This document shows positions 47,442 to 58,750 of a DNA stretch of 64,000 nt, piece after piece. Every line of letters begins with the position of its first letter. Within the stretch, counting starts at the first letter, position 1. The DNA lies in assembly GCA_027924585.1 (NCBI GenBank), contig BSBM01000125.1, forward strand, positions 625,001 through 689,000, written 5' to 3'. Below the pieces are notes generated by a model. The model searched no databases, had not been told where the DNA came from, and was given only the letters and a program-made list of their open reading frames with translations. A program made the position numbers and the translations under genes. This DNA is from Larix kaempferi. Lineage: Eukaryota > Streptophyta > Pinopsida > Pinales > Pinaceae.

Positions 47442-48006
47442 TGTTAGTTTTTCAAAATTTTCAATCTGATCTAAGATCTTTAACTGAGAGAATAACATGT
47501 ACAACATATCAATCATGGACACAATAATGCAAGCACACAAGGGACACAGAGTTTCACCGGGGAAAACCAAGAAGGTGAAAAACCCCGCAACTTCCTCAGA
47601 GATAGAAAGAGCAATGATACAACCAAAGTACAAGAGATAGTCTTCTCCTAGCAGTTGATCCTCCTCCTCACATGTGCGCCACTTTCCAAGTGATGGAAGT
47701 GTGAGTAATGAGATGATCAAATAGAGATCTCCCGATCTCTATTTATACTTGTCTTGTCCTGCCCAATAAACCAGTGGGGCCGACTTGTCTAGCTTAGCCT
47801 AATAACCCATGGTTACATTAATCTGGGCCAACCCCACACTTGGTGGTCTAATAACCCATCAAGTATAAGTTACGACACTTCCGTATAGAGGAATAATAAC
47901 ATCTCTATAGGAATATAAACACTTCCGTATAGAGGAATAATAACATCTCTATAGGAATACAATATACATGGGTAAAATACATTCCAAAGTTACATATACA
48001 TAAACA
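47442..48006 (-). repeat. copia element 3' LTR (565 bp)
   Basis: Matches the other LTR closely apart from three gaps (about 22, 54 and 21 bases) that explain its shorter length. It holds a minus-strand TATA box (plus 47740-47747) overlapped by an 11-bp inverted repeat with a 4-base loop (47719-47744), also kept in the other LTR. Confidence 0.95.
47740..47747 (-). promoter_or_regulatory. LTR TATA box
   Basis: TATAAATA on the minus strand; the same box is at 53855-53862 in the 5' LTR, which would drive the element. Confidence 0.65.
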
Positions 48007-48016
48007 CTCCCTCTTA
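48007..48016 (-). other. polypurine tract
   Basis: TAAGAGGGAG on the minus strand directly precedes the 3' LTR. It primes plus-strand DNA synthesis. Confidence 0.8.
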
Positions 48017-48411
48017 ACTAGGAAGGTATTTCTCGACACAGATCTGCTAGCACAAGTCTTCTTCTCTGGATCATCATCAGCGAATCATCGTCATCGTCAC
48101 TGCTGTTGTTATCTCAATCAATCTCCGATCTACTTGTCATAGGAAGTTCTACAGAGCCAGTCCTTTTTCATACTGGATGTAGGCCCACCACCTGCATGTC
48201 TTCATCATCACTGACCATACTGTGGAATCCTCAGGACTTATTACGTGAGTCAAAAAAACCTCAAAAGAGCATCCTAGGACTGATTACGAGTACACAGCTC
48301 AACCTATCGGATCTCTCGAGACCTTTTACATGCTACTACACAACCTGTCCATGGCCACAGAGTATCACGAAGCACAACCCATATGCACATCACACAACAC
48401 TTACATCTACA

Positions 48412-48845
48412 CCATGGGAGAACACATCTACAACCATGCGAGAATGGCACATCGCTTATATTGCAGCCATGGGAGAACACATCTACAACCATGCTAAAAT
48501 GGTCCAACACTTATATCACAGCCATGGGAGAACACATCTACAACCATGCTCGAATTGCCCCAACACTTATATCGCAGCCATGGGAGAACACATCTACAAC
48601 CATGCTCGAATGGCCCCAGCACTTATATCGCAGCCATGGGAGAACACATCTACAACCATGCTCGAATGGCCCCAGCACTTATATCGCAGCCATGGGAGAA
48701 CACATCTACAGCCATGCTCGAATGGCCCTGGTAATTACATCACGACCATGGGAGAACACATCTTCCACCATGTTGGAAAAGCCCAGCAATTACATCGCGA
48801 CCATGGGAGAACACATCTACAACCATGTCCGAAAATCTCATGTGC
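48412..48845. repeat. 55/56-bp minisatellite, 8 copies, in copia element
   Basis: Units start CCATGGGAGAACACATCTAC at 48412, 48467, 48522, 48578, 48634, 48690, 48746 and 48801. Because 56 is not a multiple of three and the unit lacks stops in several frames, long spurious plus-strand frames arise (48106-48924). The middle four copies are the most alike, which suggests expansion from the centre. The block lies between RNase H and the polypurine tract. Confidence 0.95.
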
Positions 48846-48889
48846 ATCTGTGTCTTCGGAACTCATCACACATAATCCAACTGATTATG

Positions 48890-49550
48890 TAATGTATCCA
48901 CCTGATACATGTCATCACATATGATCATCCTGATCATCATCATAGCATCATCCTGATGCATATCATCCAGAGTATCGTCCTGATACTCATCACACATGAT
49001 CATCATCACTGCATTGTCCTGATGCATTTCATCTAGAGCAACATCCTGAAGCTCGTCATTTATGATCATCCTGATCATACAATGCATCCACCTGATGCAT
49101 ACCAAGTATCTACCTGATACATATCATCATACATGATCCACCTAATACATATCATCATACATGATCCACCTGATCATACAATGTATCCACCCGATACATA
49201 CACAGATACATGATCCACCTGATATATATCAACATACATGATCCACCTGATCATACAATGTATCCACCTGATACATACACATATACATGATTCACCTGAT
49301 CATACAATGTATCCACCTGATATATATCAACATACATGATCTACCTGATCATACAATCGTATCCACCTGATACATATACAGATACATGGTCCAAGCATCC
49401 AACATGATGCATATATATATACATGATCCAACTGAACATAACAAACATCCAACATGATGCATATACATATACATGATCCAACTGATCATAACAAGCATCC
49501 AACATGATGCATATACATATACATGATCCAACTGATCATAACAAGCATCC
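48890..49550. repeat. ATGATC/GATACA-type tandem repeats incl. 50-bp units
   Basis: Degenerate short units built on ATCCACCTGATACATA and CATACATGATCCACCTGATC run from about 48890 to 49390. They then resolve into exact-spaced 50-bp units beginning CATCCAACATGATGCATATA at 49396, 49446 and 49496. The 50-bp units join directly to the truncated RNase H frame. Confidence 0.9.
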
Positions 49551-50910
49551 AGTGGGAGATCAAATAACTCAGACAGTAGCTTCCTTAGCCATACTACCTC
49601 ACAACTAGCCGAACAAGCTGCAACATACTCTGCCTCAGCTGTACTTAGTGCTACGCAGGACTGCTTCCTGCTAAACCAAGAGATCACACCTGATCCCATA
49701 CTGAAGCAACACCCAGATGTGCTCTTCTTATCTACAGCATTGCCTGCCCAGTCTCAATCAACATAACCCTGTAGGTTAAACTTTTGATTCGCATCATACT
49801 TGAGCCCATAATCAATTGTACCCTTCAGGTACCTCGGAATATACTTTACAACAATGAGGTGAACACTCCTCGGATCTGTCAGAAACTGACTCAATGTGTT
49901 CACTGCAAAGCAAATATCTGGTCTTGTGTTCGTCAGGTACATCAAGGACCCAATCATCTGACGATACATCGTGACATCAACCGGATCAGATGAAGCATTA
50001 CACAAAAGCTTCAGGTTTGATGCCATAGGCGTGGCCATGGACTTGCAGTCCATCATCCTGAACCTCTTTAGGATCTCTACTGTATACTTCCCTTGTCCAA
50101 GGAAGATCCCATTTGCACTCTGCCACACCTACATGCCTAGAAAATAGTGCATCATCCCCAAGTCCTTCATCTCGAACTCGACAACAAGCTTCCTCTTGGT
50201 ATCAACAATCAAACTATCCTCTCCTGTAACAAACAAGTCATCCACATATAGAAGTAGTATCACTGGATTTCCTTCCTCAACCTTGTAGTAAAGGTTGGAA
50301 TCTGTTTTACTCTTAGTAAAGCCCAAACTGGATAGAAAGCTGTCCATCCTACCATACCAAGTCCTAGGAGCTTGCTTCAAGCCATACAAGGCTTTCTTCA
50401 ACCTGCACACATATGATTCTCTGTCATGTGTCTCAAAACCAAGTGGTTGCTCCACATACTCTTCCTCTTCGACTACACCATTCAAGAAAGCTGTCTTGAC
50501 ATCCATATGGTGTATCTTCCATTTCATCATTGCAGCCAGTACTGATATGATGGAAGTGTGCCTGGCTATAGGTGTAGAAGTCTTTTCATACTCAATCCCT
50601 CCTTCTGGGAGAAGCCACGAGCTACAAACCTCGCTTTGTATTTCTCCATGCTACCATCTACAACATGCTTGATCTTATAGATCCATTTGGAAGTCACAAC
50701 AGACTTCCCTTCAGGTCTTGGGACTGCATCCCAAACATCATTCTTCATGATCGACTGGTACTCCTCGATCATGGCATTCTTCCCGAATCCTGGGAACTTC
50801 AATATATTCAATATCTTCAATAGATAACTTTGTTGTTGAAACAAATGTTGTAGTCCTTCTTTTGTAGGTGCTCGTATATGATCTTTCCTAGAAAACAAGT
50901 TAAATTGCAT
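49551..50910 (-). pseudogene. copia reverse transcriptase and truncated RNase H
   Basis: Read leftward: NDVWDAVPRPEGKSVVTSKW, KARFVARGFSQKEG, a frameshift near 50580, then MDVKTAFLNG, CRLKKALYGLKQAPRTWY, LLLYVDDLFVTG (YVDD polymerase site) and MHYFLGM. After a stop at about 50127, GIFLGQGKYTVEILKRF, MYRQMIGSLMYLTNTRPDI and GYVD-stop-DWAG follow, then RNase H SWFSRKQSCVALSTAEAEYVA. RNase H breaks off at LLSELFDLPLDA, where tandem repeat begins, so the DNQS and KHI motifs are lost. Two stops and one shift only, so decay is recent compared with neighbours. Confidence 0.9.
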
Positions 50911-53522
50911 GATTAGAAACTTCTCATAGTTTTTAGAACAAATTCTTACACATAAAGAAATATGTCATACAGTCATGCAATTATTTTAGCCAATGCTTCA
51001 ATACAACATTCATCCATATCCTGTAACTTTCTAGATGCCTTCCAATCTCTACCAGAACATTGTTAAGAGTGTGCACAACTCCCAACATGTCAGCAAAGAG
51101 GTTTCATTCTAGATAAGTAGCAATGAAATGTTGTACAATGCCATAGGCCACTTACCCATCACATGCATATTAGTAGTATACTGTTCATTAATTTAATTAT
51201 TCTAATATGCATAATACACATCCTAAGTTTAGGAACATAAGCATATACATCATTGAGCAAAACAAATATGCAAGAAATGACAATTCAAATACTTATCTTT
51301 GTTTGGTTTGTAGGGTGGACTCCCTCTCAATATTTGCTTCCTTGGAGTGTGCTCCCTCTTGATCTTTGCTTCCTGGATTACCTGTCCTTGAGCTTATATC
51401 CATCCTCAATCACTTATGTATACTTACCATTATCATCATTGTGTTACTCTCGAGATCTCATACATAATCATACATTCATTAGTATAATCTCAATACTATC
51501 AAAACACAATAATCTTAAACATGTATAGTCATGATCATTTCAAACACAGATAATAAGCATTAACATTTAATGTTTTAGGGAATACTTCTCTTACTCATGT
51601 ATATTCATATTTGACCATAGAACTCTTCTGGTTAGTCATATCATCAATCAAGGTAAGAGACATAATATGCATAAACCCTAGATTACTTAAATTTCTACCT
51701 TCATAAATAATCATTATCAATCATGCCATGTATGCTTATATAAGAGATCTTAACACAAGGTAGGATTCTAACTTGATATAGGAAAAAACATACCTGGATT
51801 AGCATGCTAGCTAGTTATGTCTAATATACTCGCATAATGTCTTCTTGTTCTCTTCAATTACTTGTGCTAGTAACCTACATATCTCATAGGTTAACCATTA
51901 CAGAACCAAGTTATACATCCCTTGTAAGTAGATCTTCTATGTGATCCATGACAATGGATGAATCTTTGTCTTCATGTCAACATGGTCATATGTTCTTGAA
52001 CTAGAACATGATTTGTCTTTCTTGATGTACCTTTCATGTTAGCAGACAACATCAACCTCATACACCACCACAATGCATTAGTACAATCATAATTGTCAAA
52101 ACTCTAATCAATGAATATCTGCATTCATAATTCTATTAAGGTGACACGACAAGTCTAAAGTTAATCAAGTTTGTACTAACCTTAATGAAGACAAACCTAC
52201 CATAAACTTAATCATGAACAGATCTCGAAACATACCTGGATAAGTCATACCTGTCGAGATTGCTTGTAATCTTCTTATGTAAGGCCTTAGCCTCATCTCC
52301 CTCTGAAACTGGAACTTCTTCACTTATGCAGGTGACCAATCCATTCTCTTCTATGATTAACCCAATCCACTTGATTTGCAGAAACTGGATCTGGAGCTGG
52401 ATTAGGGTTTGTCAGGGAAACCCTAAAAATTCAAACTTTGAATTTCAAACTTCTGAAAGGATAGAAAGATGCACCTTGATGAGCTGATCAACTTGGTATA
52501 CTCAGAATTTGAAAACTGTAAAGTTTCACCACTCAAAATTGCCTTTGAAACTTCCAGATCTTCTAGACGGGATCCCGAACTAGGGTTTGATAAATTCCAC
52601 CCTTCTGCCCAACCAAAACGTTCGATCCAAAGCTCTAAACTTCGATTTTTCTGAGGAGCTTCCAGCCGTGGTCACAGACTTCAAAAATTCCAACTTTTGC
52701 AAAATCCCTAATTTTCCACTTTTTCGATCAAAGTCCCGAACTAGGGTTTGATCAAGCCCGGCCTTCTGCCCAACCAAAAATTTGAACTTGGTCTCTAAAT
52801 TTTGATTTTGATGAGTAGCATTCAACCGTGGTCTCCGATTACAAAAAATCCAACTTTCTTGGAAACCCTAATTCCCGGAGCCATGAATGAAGGTGCTCAA
52901 AATCCAATTCTGTCTTGACAGAAATATGCACCTGGTTTTTTCTTGTGTAACTCCGAAATTACAAATCCAAAGGGTCTGAAACTTCTACTTGTGGTAGCCC
53001 GACCTGTCATCTTTCCAACCCCACAGGTCTGACCTCAATTGGATTCTCTGAGAGAGATTTATGCCAAGTGTCGCAACGTGACCTGTTTATGGGATAAAAC
53101 AGGAGAGCGAACTTGCATGGAGTGCCACGTGTCACTAGTTCACTTTTGGCCTCTGAACCTTTGGCCTGTGAAAGTAAAGTCCGTGCCCTACCTGTCACTT
53201 TTACAAAATTTCATTTGGAGCTTCCTAGCCCAATTATGACCTTTTTTCCTAGGTCACCTGTTTATGACTTAGATCTGGAAGAGGCAGAAACCCTAGATTG
53301 TACAGATCATAAAACACAAAGTACAACAAATTAGAAGTTGTGCTTCTGACACAAGGTACATTGGGATCTTATCTTCGACCTGTAAACTTTTCAGATCCTA
53401 AAACTTCACCAAAATGGATTTATGGCGAAAGTGCTACAATGACTAGTTTTTGCTATATCAAGCCCTAGCATTGCAAGTGCAACAAGTGTCATACATGCCA
53501 TATCATGCCTTGTTTCAGGCTA
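50911..53522. other. non-coding interior of copia element
   Basis: Gag, protease and integrase should lie here on the minus strand but none is recognisable. The part 50911-52250 is AT-rich and featureless. The part 52250-53522, next to the PBS, contains a duplicated segment and several CCCTAAT/ACTAGGG motifs. It looks like unrelated or captured sequence used as leader. Confidence 0.5.
52571..52880. repeat. ~163-bp tandem duplication in copia leader
   Basis: TCCCGAACTAGGGTTTGAT recurs at about 52573 and 52734, each followed by CTTCTGCCCAACCAAAA, an AACCGTGGTC/GCCGTGGTC block and a CCAACTTT...CCCTAATT end. The copies are clearly diverged. Confidence 0.75.
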
Positions 53523-53534
53523 GCTCTGATACCA
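53523..53534 (-). other. primer binding site for initiator tRNA-Met
   Basis: TGGTATCAGAGC on the minus strand, immediately next to the 5' LTR; the usual PBS of plant copia elements. Confidence 0.95.
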
Positions 53535-54196
53535 TGTTAGTTTTTCAGAATTTTCAATATGATCTAAGATCTTTAACTGAGAGAATAACATGTACAACAT
53601 ATCTACAACATATCTACAGCATATCAATCATGGACACAATAATGCAAGCACACAAGAGACACAGAGTTTCACCGGGGAAAACCAAGAAGGTGAAAAACCC
53701 CGCAACTTCCTCAGAGATAGAAAGAGCAATGATACAACCAAAGTACAAGAGATAGTCTTCTCCTAGCAGCTGATCCTCCTCCTCGCATGTGCGCCACTTT
53801 CCGAGTGATGGAAGTGTGAGTAATGAGATGATCAAATAGAGATCTCCCGATCTCTATTTATACTTGTCCTGTCCTGCCCAATAAATCAGTGGGGCCGACT
53901 TGTCTAGATTAGCCTAATAACCCATGGTTACATTAATCCGGGCCGACCCCACACTTGGTGGTCTAATAACCCATTTACCCACATGACTCATACAGGGCCG
54001 ACCCCATCAAGGTGATCTAATAACCCATCAAGTATAAGTTACAACACTTACAATATAAATGACGACACTTCCGTATAGAGGAATAATAACATCTCTATAG
54101 GAATACAAACACTTCTGTATAGAGGAATAATAACATATCTATAGGAATACAATATACATGGGTAAAATACATTCTGAAGTTACATATACATCAACA
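53535..54196 (-). repeat. copia element 5' LTR (662 bp)
   Basis: Drives the element leftward. Contains the TATA box at 53855-53862 and extra segments absent from the 3' LTR, including a short tandem ACATATCTACA block near 53600 and a duplicated GGGCCGACCCC...CTAATAACCCAT block near 53940-54020. Confidence 0.95.
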
Positions 54197-54417
54197 TTAA
54201 CAAGGGGAGTTAGAGCATTCTCAGCGAAACTAACAACCAGGAGGGCAAGAGACTGAGGCAATTCCTCGTTGCAGTCTATTGAAACCTTGGGTTGGGCAAT
54301 GTTATTCACACTGTGTTCTCCTCCAACATGTTTACACTTCCACTCATGCTCTGAGTTCTCAACCTCACGAGAAAGATGAATTTGATTTAGGTCTCTTATG
54401 GATTTATTTCCCTCCAC
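54197..54417 (-). pseudogene. 5' part of an ORF split by the copia insertion
   Basis: An open stretch of about 73 codons (EGNKSIRDLNQIHLSREVEN to ENALTPLVN) reaches the insertion point in frame with 47441-47121. It is preceded by a stop at about 54420, with the frame partly open before that. No ATG is evident and no domain is recognised. It follows LINE-E RNase H by about 200 bases. Confidence 0.5.
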
Positions 54418-54599
54418 TTGTTACATTTCCTCCAGTTCAAGAGTTAAGACCCAAGTGACTGGTTTGGAGAGGAAAGACGGTTAATGCTCAAGAGAAATAA
54501 AAACCCCGAGGTTGGGGGGGGATACCACCCTTGTCCACGCGTCCATCCCAACTACCATATCCTTCATGGTCATCCCCGGTGTTATTAATAGGCTTGGAG

Positions 54600-55020
54600 G
54601 TGACCCTTAAGAGTTAAACCCCTTTTGTTTTTTCCCTATAGTTTCGTTCCATGCCCCTTCATCCAGGGAAGCCATTTTCGATAATTATGATTTGGACCAA
54701 CTTAGACCCTTCATTGGCTAATTTTTCTACCTCTTAATTATTGTTTCTTCATATATGGAAAAGGGAGATGTTTTGGATGGTTTTTAAAAGACCCAATATT
54801 CTATTATGCATGTGCCCTGGGTTCATATCTTTTTTTCTATGACTTTTACGAGTCTTGTTGATTACAAGTTGGGAATCACCTAATCTAACTACCTTAGAAA
54901 GCTTTGATGATGCTAATATCTCAACCCCTTGCCAAAGAGCAAGCCTTTCAACTTGGTTGTTTGTCTTGCATCATATTCCCTATGCATAAGTTTCGATATT
55001 TTTTCCTCCGGGGTTAATCA
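54600..55020 (-). pseudogene. LINE-E RNase H fragment
   Basis: The minus strand reads QVERLALWQGVEILASSKLS, KVVRLGDSQLVINKTRKS (catalytic Asp in GDS), IQNISLFHI-stop and EVEKLANEGSKLVQ, in the order of an L1 RVT_3 RNase H. Two stops lie near 54745. The N-terminal part with the first catalytic Asp is missing or unreadable, so only the 3' end of the LINE is left. The downstream frame stays mostly open to 54430. Confidence 0.7.
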
Positions 55021-55059
55021 AGACCCCCCCCCTCACACCTACCTCTCGTGAATATCACA

Positions 55060-57680
55060 GTGGATTTAACCAAATGATTAGCTATTTGATTTAACTCTCT
55101 GGGAACTATAGTAATTTTAATAGCTTCAAATAAGTTGTCAAGTAGGTCCCACATAATATGCTTGCACCGCTTCATCCTTGGATGTCTTGTTTGACATCAT
55201 TCCTTTACTTGGTACACTATCAAGTTTGAATCTCCAAAGGCCTTTGTTACATGCCTAGTCAAAATACAAACTCTAGAGGTTAGAAGGGACTAGCTCATTC
55301 TTCATGACATCTATTAACAACTATTATTGCTCACTAGTGGGGGTATGATGACTAAGGATAAAATTTCCCAAATTATTAGTGGTATAGGATGGGAAATTAG
55401 TGGGACTTTGGGGATCATTGATGACATAGGCCATTTTAGGTTCTTTGTACAAACTATGAGTTTCCCCTTCAAATATTAGAATGGTGTCATATGATAGGTC
55501 AAACTGGATACTACCTCGTACATATGTTCCCCAATGTCTTTATAATAGCATGGCATGGTGGGGGGGAACTCAACAATGACTACATCCATCATCACATATT
55601 TCTTGGGTAGTTGGACCATTACTACTATCGAATCTTTGATAATGTCAAGGCAATGGAATATCTCGCAATCAAAGGAGAAGAGATCTCTATAGGGACTAGT
55701 TATATTTATTCCTAGCTTTTCCATGATATCTAGAGGCATCAAGGAGTGGGAGGCACCATAATCATATAGGAAATTATGGACATGTAGATTTTGAAGCTCA
55801 AGAGTAATGTAAAATGGTGGGGTAATCTAGTCTATCCCATAAGGCAACTTCCCCAAAACTATCTTTGGTGCATTACCTTAGAGGTTTATGAGGTCATCTT
55901 GCACAGGAGTTTCATCACTTATGATCATCACATTTGAGGCTTGAGGGGAGGATTTTTCTTGATTCAACTATGGCTTAGGAACTTGGACTTGAGGATCATC
56001 TTTGAAACCCAAGAATGATGAGACATGTTTTCTATGAAGTAGGTACTTTAATACTTCGAAACAAGGCATTGGGATTTAATATGATTGAGCTCATCCCTAC
56101 TATCAAATGATGGAGGATGAGGAGGACCAAGTTCAACATTTTTCGTAGCAGGTGAGGGATTCATGAGGACTACATTTGGCAAGGGTTGTGTCCTATCTGG
56201 TTTTGCTTCTTTGACTTCTTATATGATAGGAATGATTGGTTGCTTAAATTCAACTACCTTGAGGGCTACTTTCCTTCTAGATTTTTGAACTAGTCTAGTA
56301 ACATATCTACTATTGTCATTGGGCCACCCGAGAGTCTCTCTCGTCCTATAATTTGGAGCATTTGGTCTAAGAACTAGATGATGATTCCTCCTAACTTCAG
56401 ATCTTTTGTTATCTATTACCATTTGGAGCTATGCATGATACATATTCAATGGGTCATCATCTTGTTGAAAAAACTCTTCCCCTTGAATGGTCTCTTCATC
56501 TCCCATAATTAATAGACCTTCATAATCAATCTAGACATGACTGGATTGTTCAACCTTAACATATTTTGGGTGGAACAAAATATTTTAATCTAAATATGCC
56601 TTTGGCAACTCATCATCGACCATGGGCTCATAATAATCTTCATATTGGTGAGGAAAAGGAGCTATCATGTTTACATTTGCTCTAGGATATTGGGGTAGAT
56701 TTACCTCTTCTTGCCTGGGTTCCCTTTTAGGTGCAAGGGAAACTCTTTTGTACTGGGGTTGGCCTCTGATATGATGATTTTGGGCCCTAGGATTTGGCCC
56801 CCCAAAAAAGTGAGCAACCCACCCTTTTTGAATTTGGTGAGGTTATTGGCCATAACTTTGAGGAGTTTTATATCTATTCAAGGTTGATTAACTCTTGCAC
56901 AGAAAAGGAAACCTCAAGCTCCTTACCCTTTCTTCTTTTGGGATATTCTCTCCTATCATAGGGAACTTTTCTAGCCATCAATGAGATCCATGTAGCCTTC
57001 ATATTGCTTTCCAAATCATATGCATCATTTAAAAGGGTCTCATCATTAAGGGACCTCCTTTCCTTCAAATGGAGGGAGAAATCAATCTCAAAGGAGTAAA
57101 CATATGCCACCATGGCAACAAATTTGGAGGGTTTCACAGCCTTAGGAAATTGGTGATACATCTTGTAAAAATTGTTGTTAAAATCTAGGACATATTCACC
57201 AGTATTCCTCTTCAAGGATTTAAATTCAACTAGGTAGTACTTGTTATCTTGTTTAATGGACCATTTATTTAAAAATTTCTCTATGAACTTCCCCTAATAA
57301 GTTATATAGTTATGGGGTAGATTACTGAACTATTTTCTATCTTCTCTTTCTATATAATGAGCAAACATCCTTGAAAATACATCATCCTCTCCCACTGAGA
57401 AATTATAAGTGCAATCTTGGAATGTAGTGAGGTGATATTATGTAGTTAAACCATTCTCATCTTTGAAATTGGGTAAATTTCTTATATATCCATATGGTAG
57501 GTCACTCAACCGATTTACTAGATATAGAACCAAAGGTTTAAACCTAGCATCCAACAAAGGATTTGGGGGATTTACCCCAACCACGGGAGGATTGTGACCT
57601 AGGAGTTGATTTTGGTTAGGATTTGATACAACATGATTGTGAGTGTGGTGTATGAAGATTTGCAGGGCTGGTATAACCAT
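55060..57680 (-). pseudogene. Ty3/gypsy relic: gag, protease, RNase H-like
   Basis: Read leftward: a gag frame (57680-57438, FKPLVLYLVNRLSDLPYG; 57215-56874, EYVLDFNNNFYKMYHQFPKA), a linker, then the protease region with YDYGASHSLMPLDIMEKLGI (about 55765-55706), YRDLFSFDCEIFHCLDIIKD and VMMDVVIVEFPP. The catalytic DSGA reads DYGA. The frame then passes through a worn linker to AFGDSNLIVYQVKE and ITIVPRELNQIANHLV, which is RNase H of the type found in some plant gypsy elements. Reverse transcriptase is missing between protease and RNase H, so a large deletion or an unusual order is implied. Confidence 0.75.
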
Positions 57681-57984
57681 ACCTCGAGGAGATGAAGGGT
57701 ATGCTGATGATGATAAAATGGGAGATAATAGCCATCTCCCCCCTAGGGGAGCTATTTAATGATTTTATGCACTTTAATTCAATAGAGACTCTTTGTTAAC
57801 ACTTACACTTTGCACACTTTCGACATTTCATCTAATATTGCAGAAGGACATCATTAACATACAAAGTGTAGCTCATCGAAGACATCCTCATAAGATCCGC
57901 AAGATAAATTGAGCTTCAAAATGACAAAGTCAATCATTATGGACAACTGTGCGACCTTTGCATCAAGAACCCACGCTGATAGCA
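57681..57984. other. 5' leader of the gypsy relic
   Basis: Non-coding. At its right edge the minus strand reads TGCTATCAGCGTGGGTTC next to a possible LTR CA end; this resembles a worn tRNA-Met PBS but is not secure. Confidence 0.3.
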
Positions 57985-58750
57985 TGACTTTCTATTTAGT
58001 AACTTACGTGGATGCACGAGATATTTCCTTAGAAAGTCACGTGACTATGTAAAAAACGGGACCGCCTACTTTCCATGACACATTCAAGGCTCATAACAAC
58101 TATGTTGGCTACAAAATTCGAATTGGACTCCTGACATGCTTGGGAGCATTCAATAGCCCCATTCATATACTTGGAGAACCAATTCAGAAGCAAGGGTGGT
58201 CACATTGGGATCTAGATGTTTCTTGGCCCCCATTTGGCCTATAAAAGGAAGCCATGGGCATGCATTCTATAGAGAATATTGAAGACCACAATTATGCTAC
58301 AATAATTGCAATGAGAGATCAACTTTCAATCCACTTCTTACCATTAGTTGGCATGCAAAGTTCCCTTGCTTTCTTCCTCTAAGAAGCAAGATTTTTCTCC
58401 CTTGTTCAAAGTTTGTTATATGGCATTTGTGTAGACAAAAAGGACCCACCCTAAGGGAAATTGTTGGCTTCCATTTGAATCCTTCACCTCCTAGGTGACA
58501 CCATTGTGACAAGCTTTACCATTGGGAAATCATCATTTGGTTTGGCACTCTTTCTCTTTTATTTTGCTTAGCACTTTTCCATTTTATTGTATTTCCCGCT
58601 TTGATTTTTCTTTGCCATTTGGTGTATGGGATACTAACTCACATCTACATACAATGTTCTTGTTCCAACGTACAAGGATCCTCCAAGTGGGAAGATCCCT
58701 CACCCTTTGTGACTATTTTCCCACAACACTATTTTGGCGACTACACTTTT
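57985..58750. repeat. LTR-like segment
   Basis: A strong plus-strand TATA box (CTATAAAAGG; TATAAAA 58240-58246) is followed by about 490 bases of non-coding sequence and then TTGGCGACTACAC (58734-58746). The latter resembles the tRNA-Arg-type PBS (TTGGCGACTCCGC) of Tat/Ogre gypsy elements. This would be a plus-strand LTR abutting the minus-strand gypsy relic. Boundaries are tentative. Confidence 0.35.
58240..58246 (+). promoter_or_regulatory. TATA box
   Basis: TATAAAA in GGCCTATAAAAGGAAGCC, a typical plant RNA polymerase II core promoter context. Confidence 0.5.

Larger units (their letters stand above)
47442..54196 (-). mobile_element. copia-derived element with both LTRs and TTAAC target duplication
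   Basis: Two LTRs (47442-48006 and 53535-54196) both start TGTTAG and end in CA, flanked by TTAAC at 47437-47441 and 54197-54201. The PBS complementary to initiator tRNA-Met (TGGTATCAGAGC on the minus strand) abuts the right LTR, and a purine tract abuts the left LTR, so transcription runs right to left. Inside, only reverse transcriptase and half of RNase H remain; gag, protease and integrase are absent. The 2.6 kb after the PBS is non-coding and the 1.5 kb before the polypurine tract is tandem repeats. It is non-autonomous but structurally complete for mobilisation. Confidence 0.9.

Noticed and set aside
47121-47720. 199-codon minus-strand frame as a single protein
   Set aside because: It is a chimera: the first half is LTR sequence (the same peptide occurs at 53614-53835 in the other LTR) and the second half is the split host frame.
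48412-48845. CRISPR-like array
   Set aside because: Units are contiguous with no unique spacers, in a plant nuclear context inside a retrotransposon.
48106-48924. 272-codon plus-strand open frame with repeated peptide, and overlapping 169-codon frame
   Set aside because: Both are produced by the 55/56-bp minisatellite being free of stops in several frames; they lie antisense inside a copia element and have no domain.
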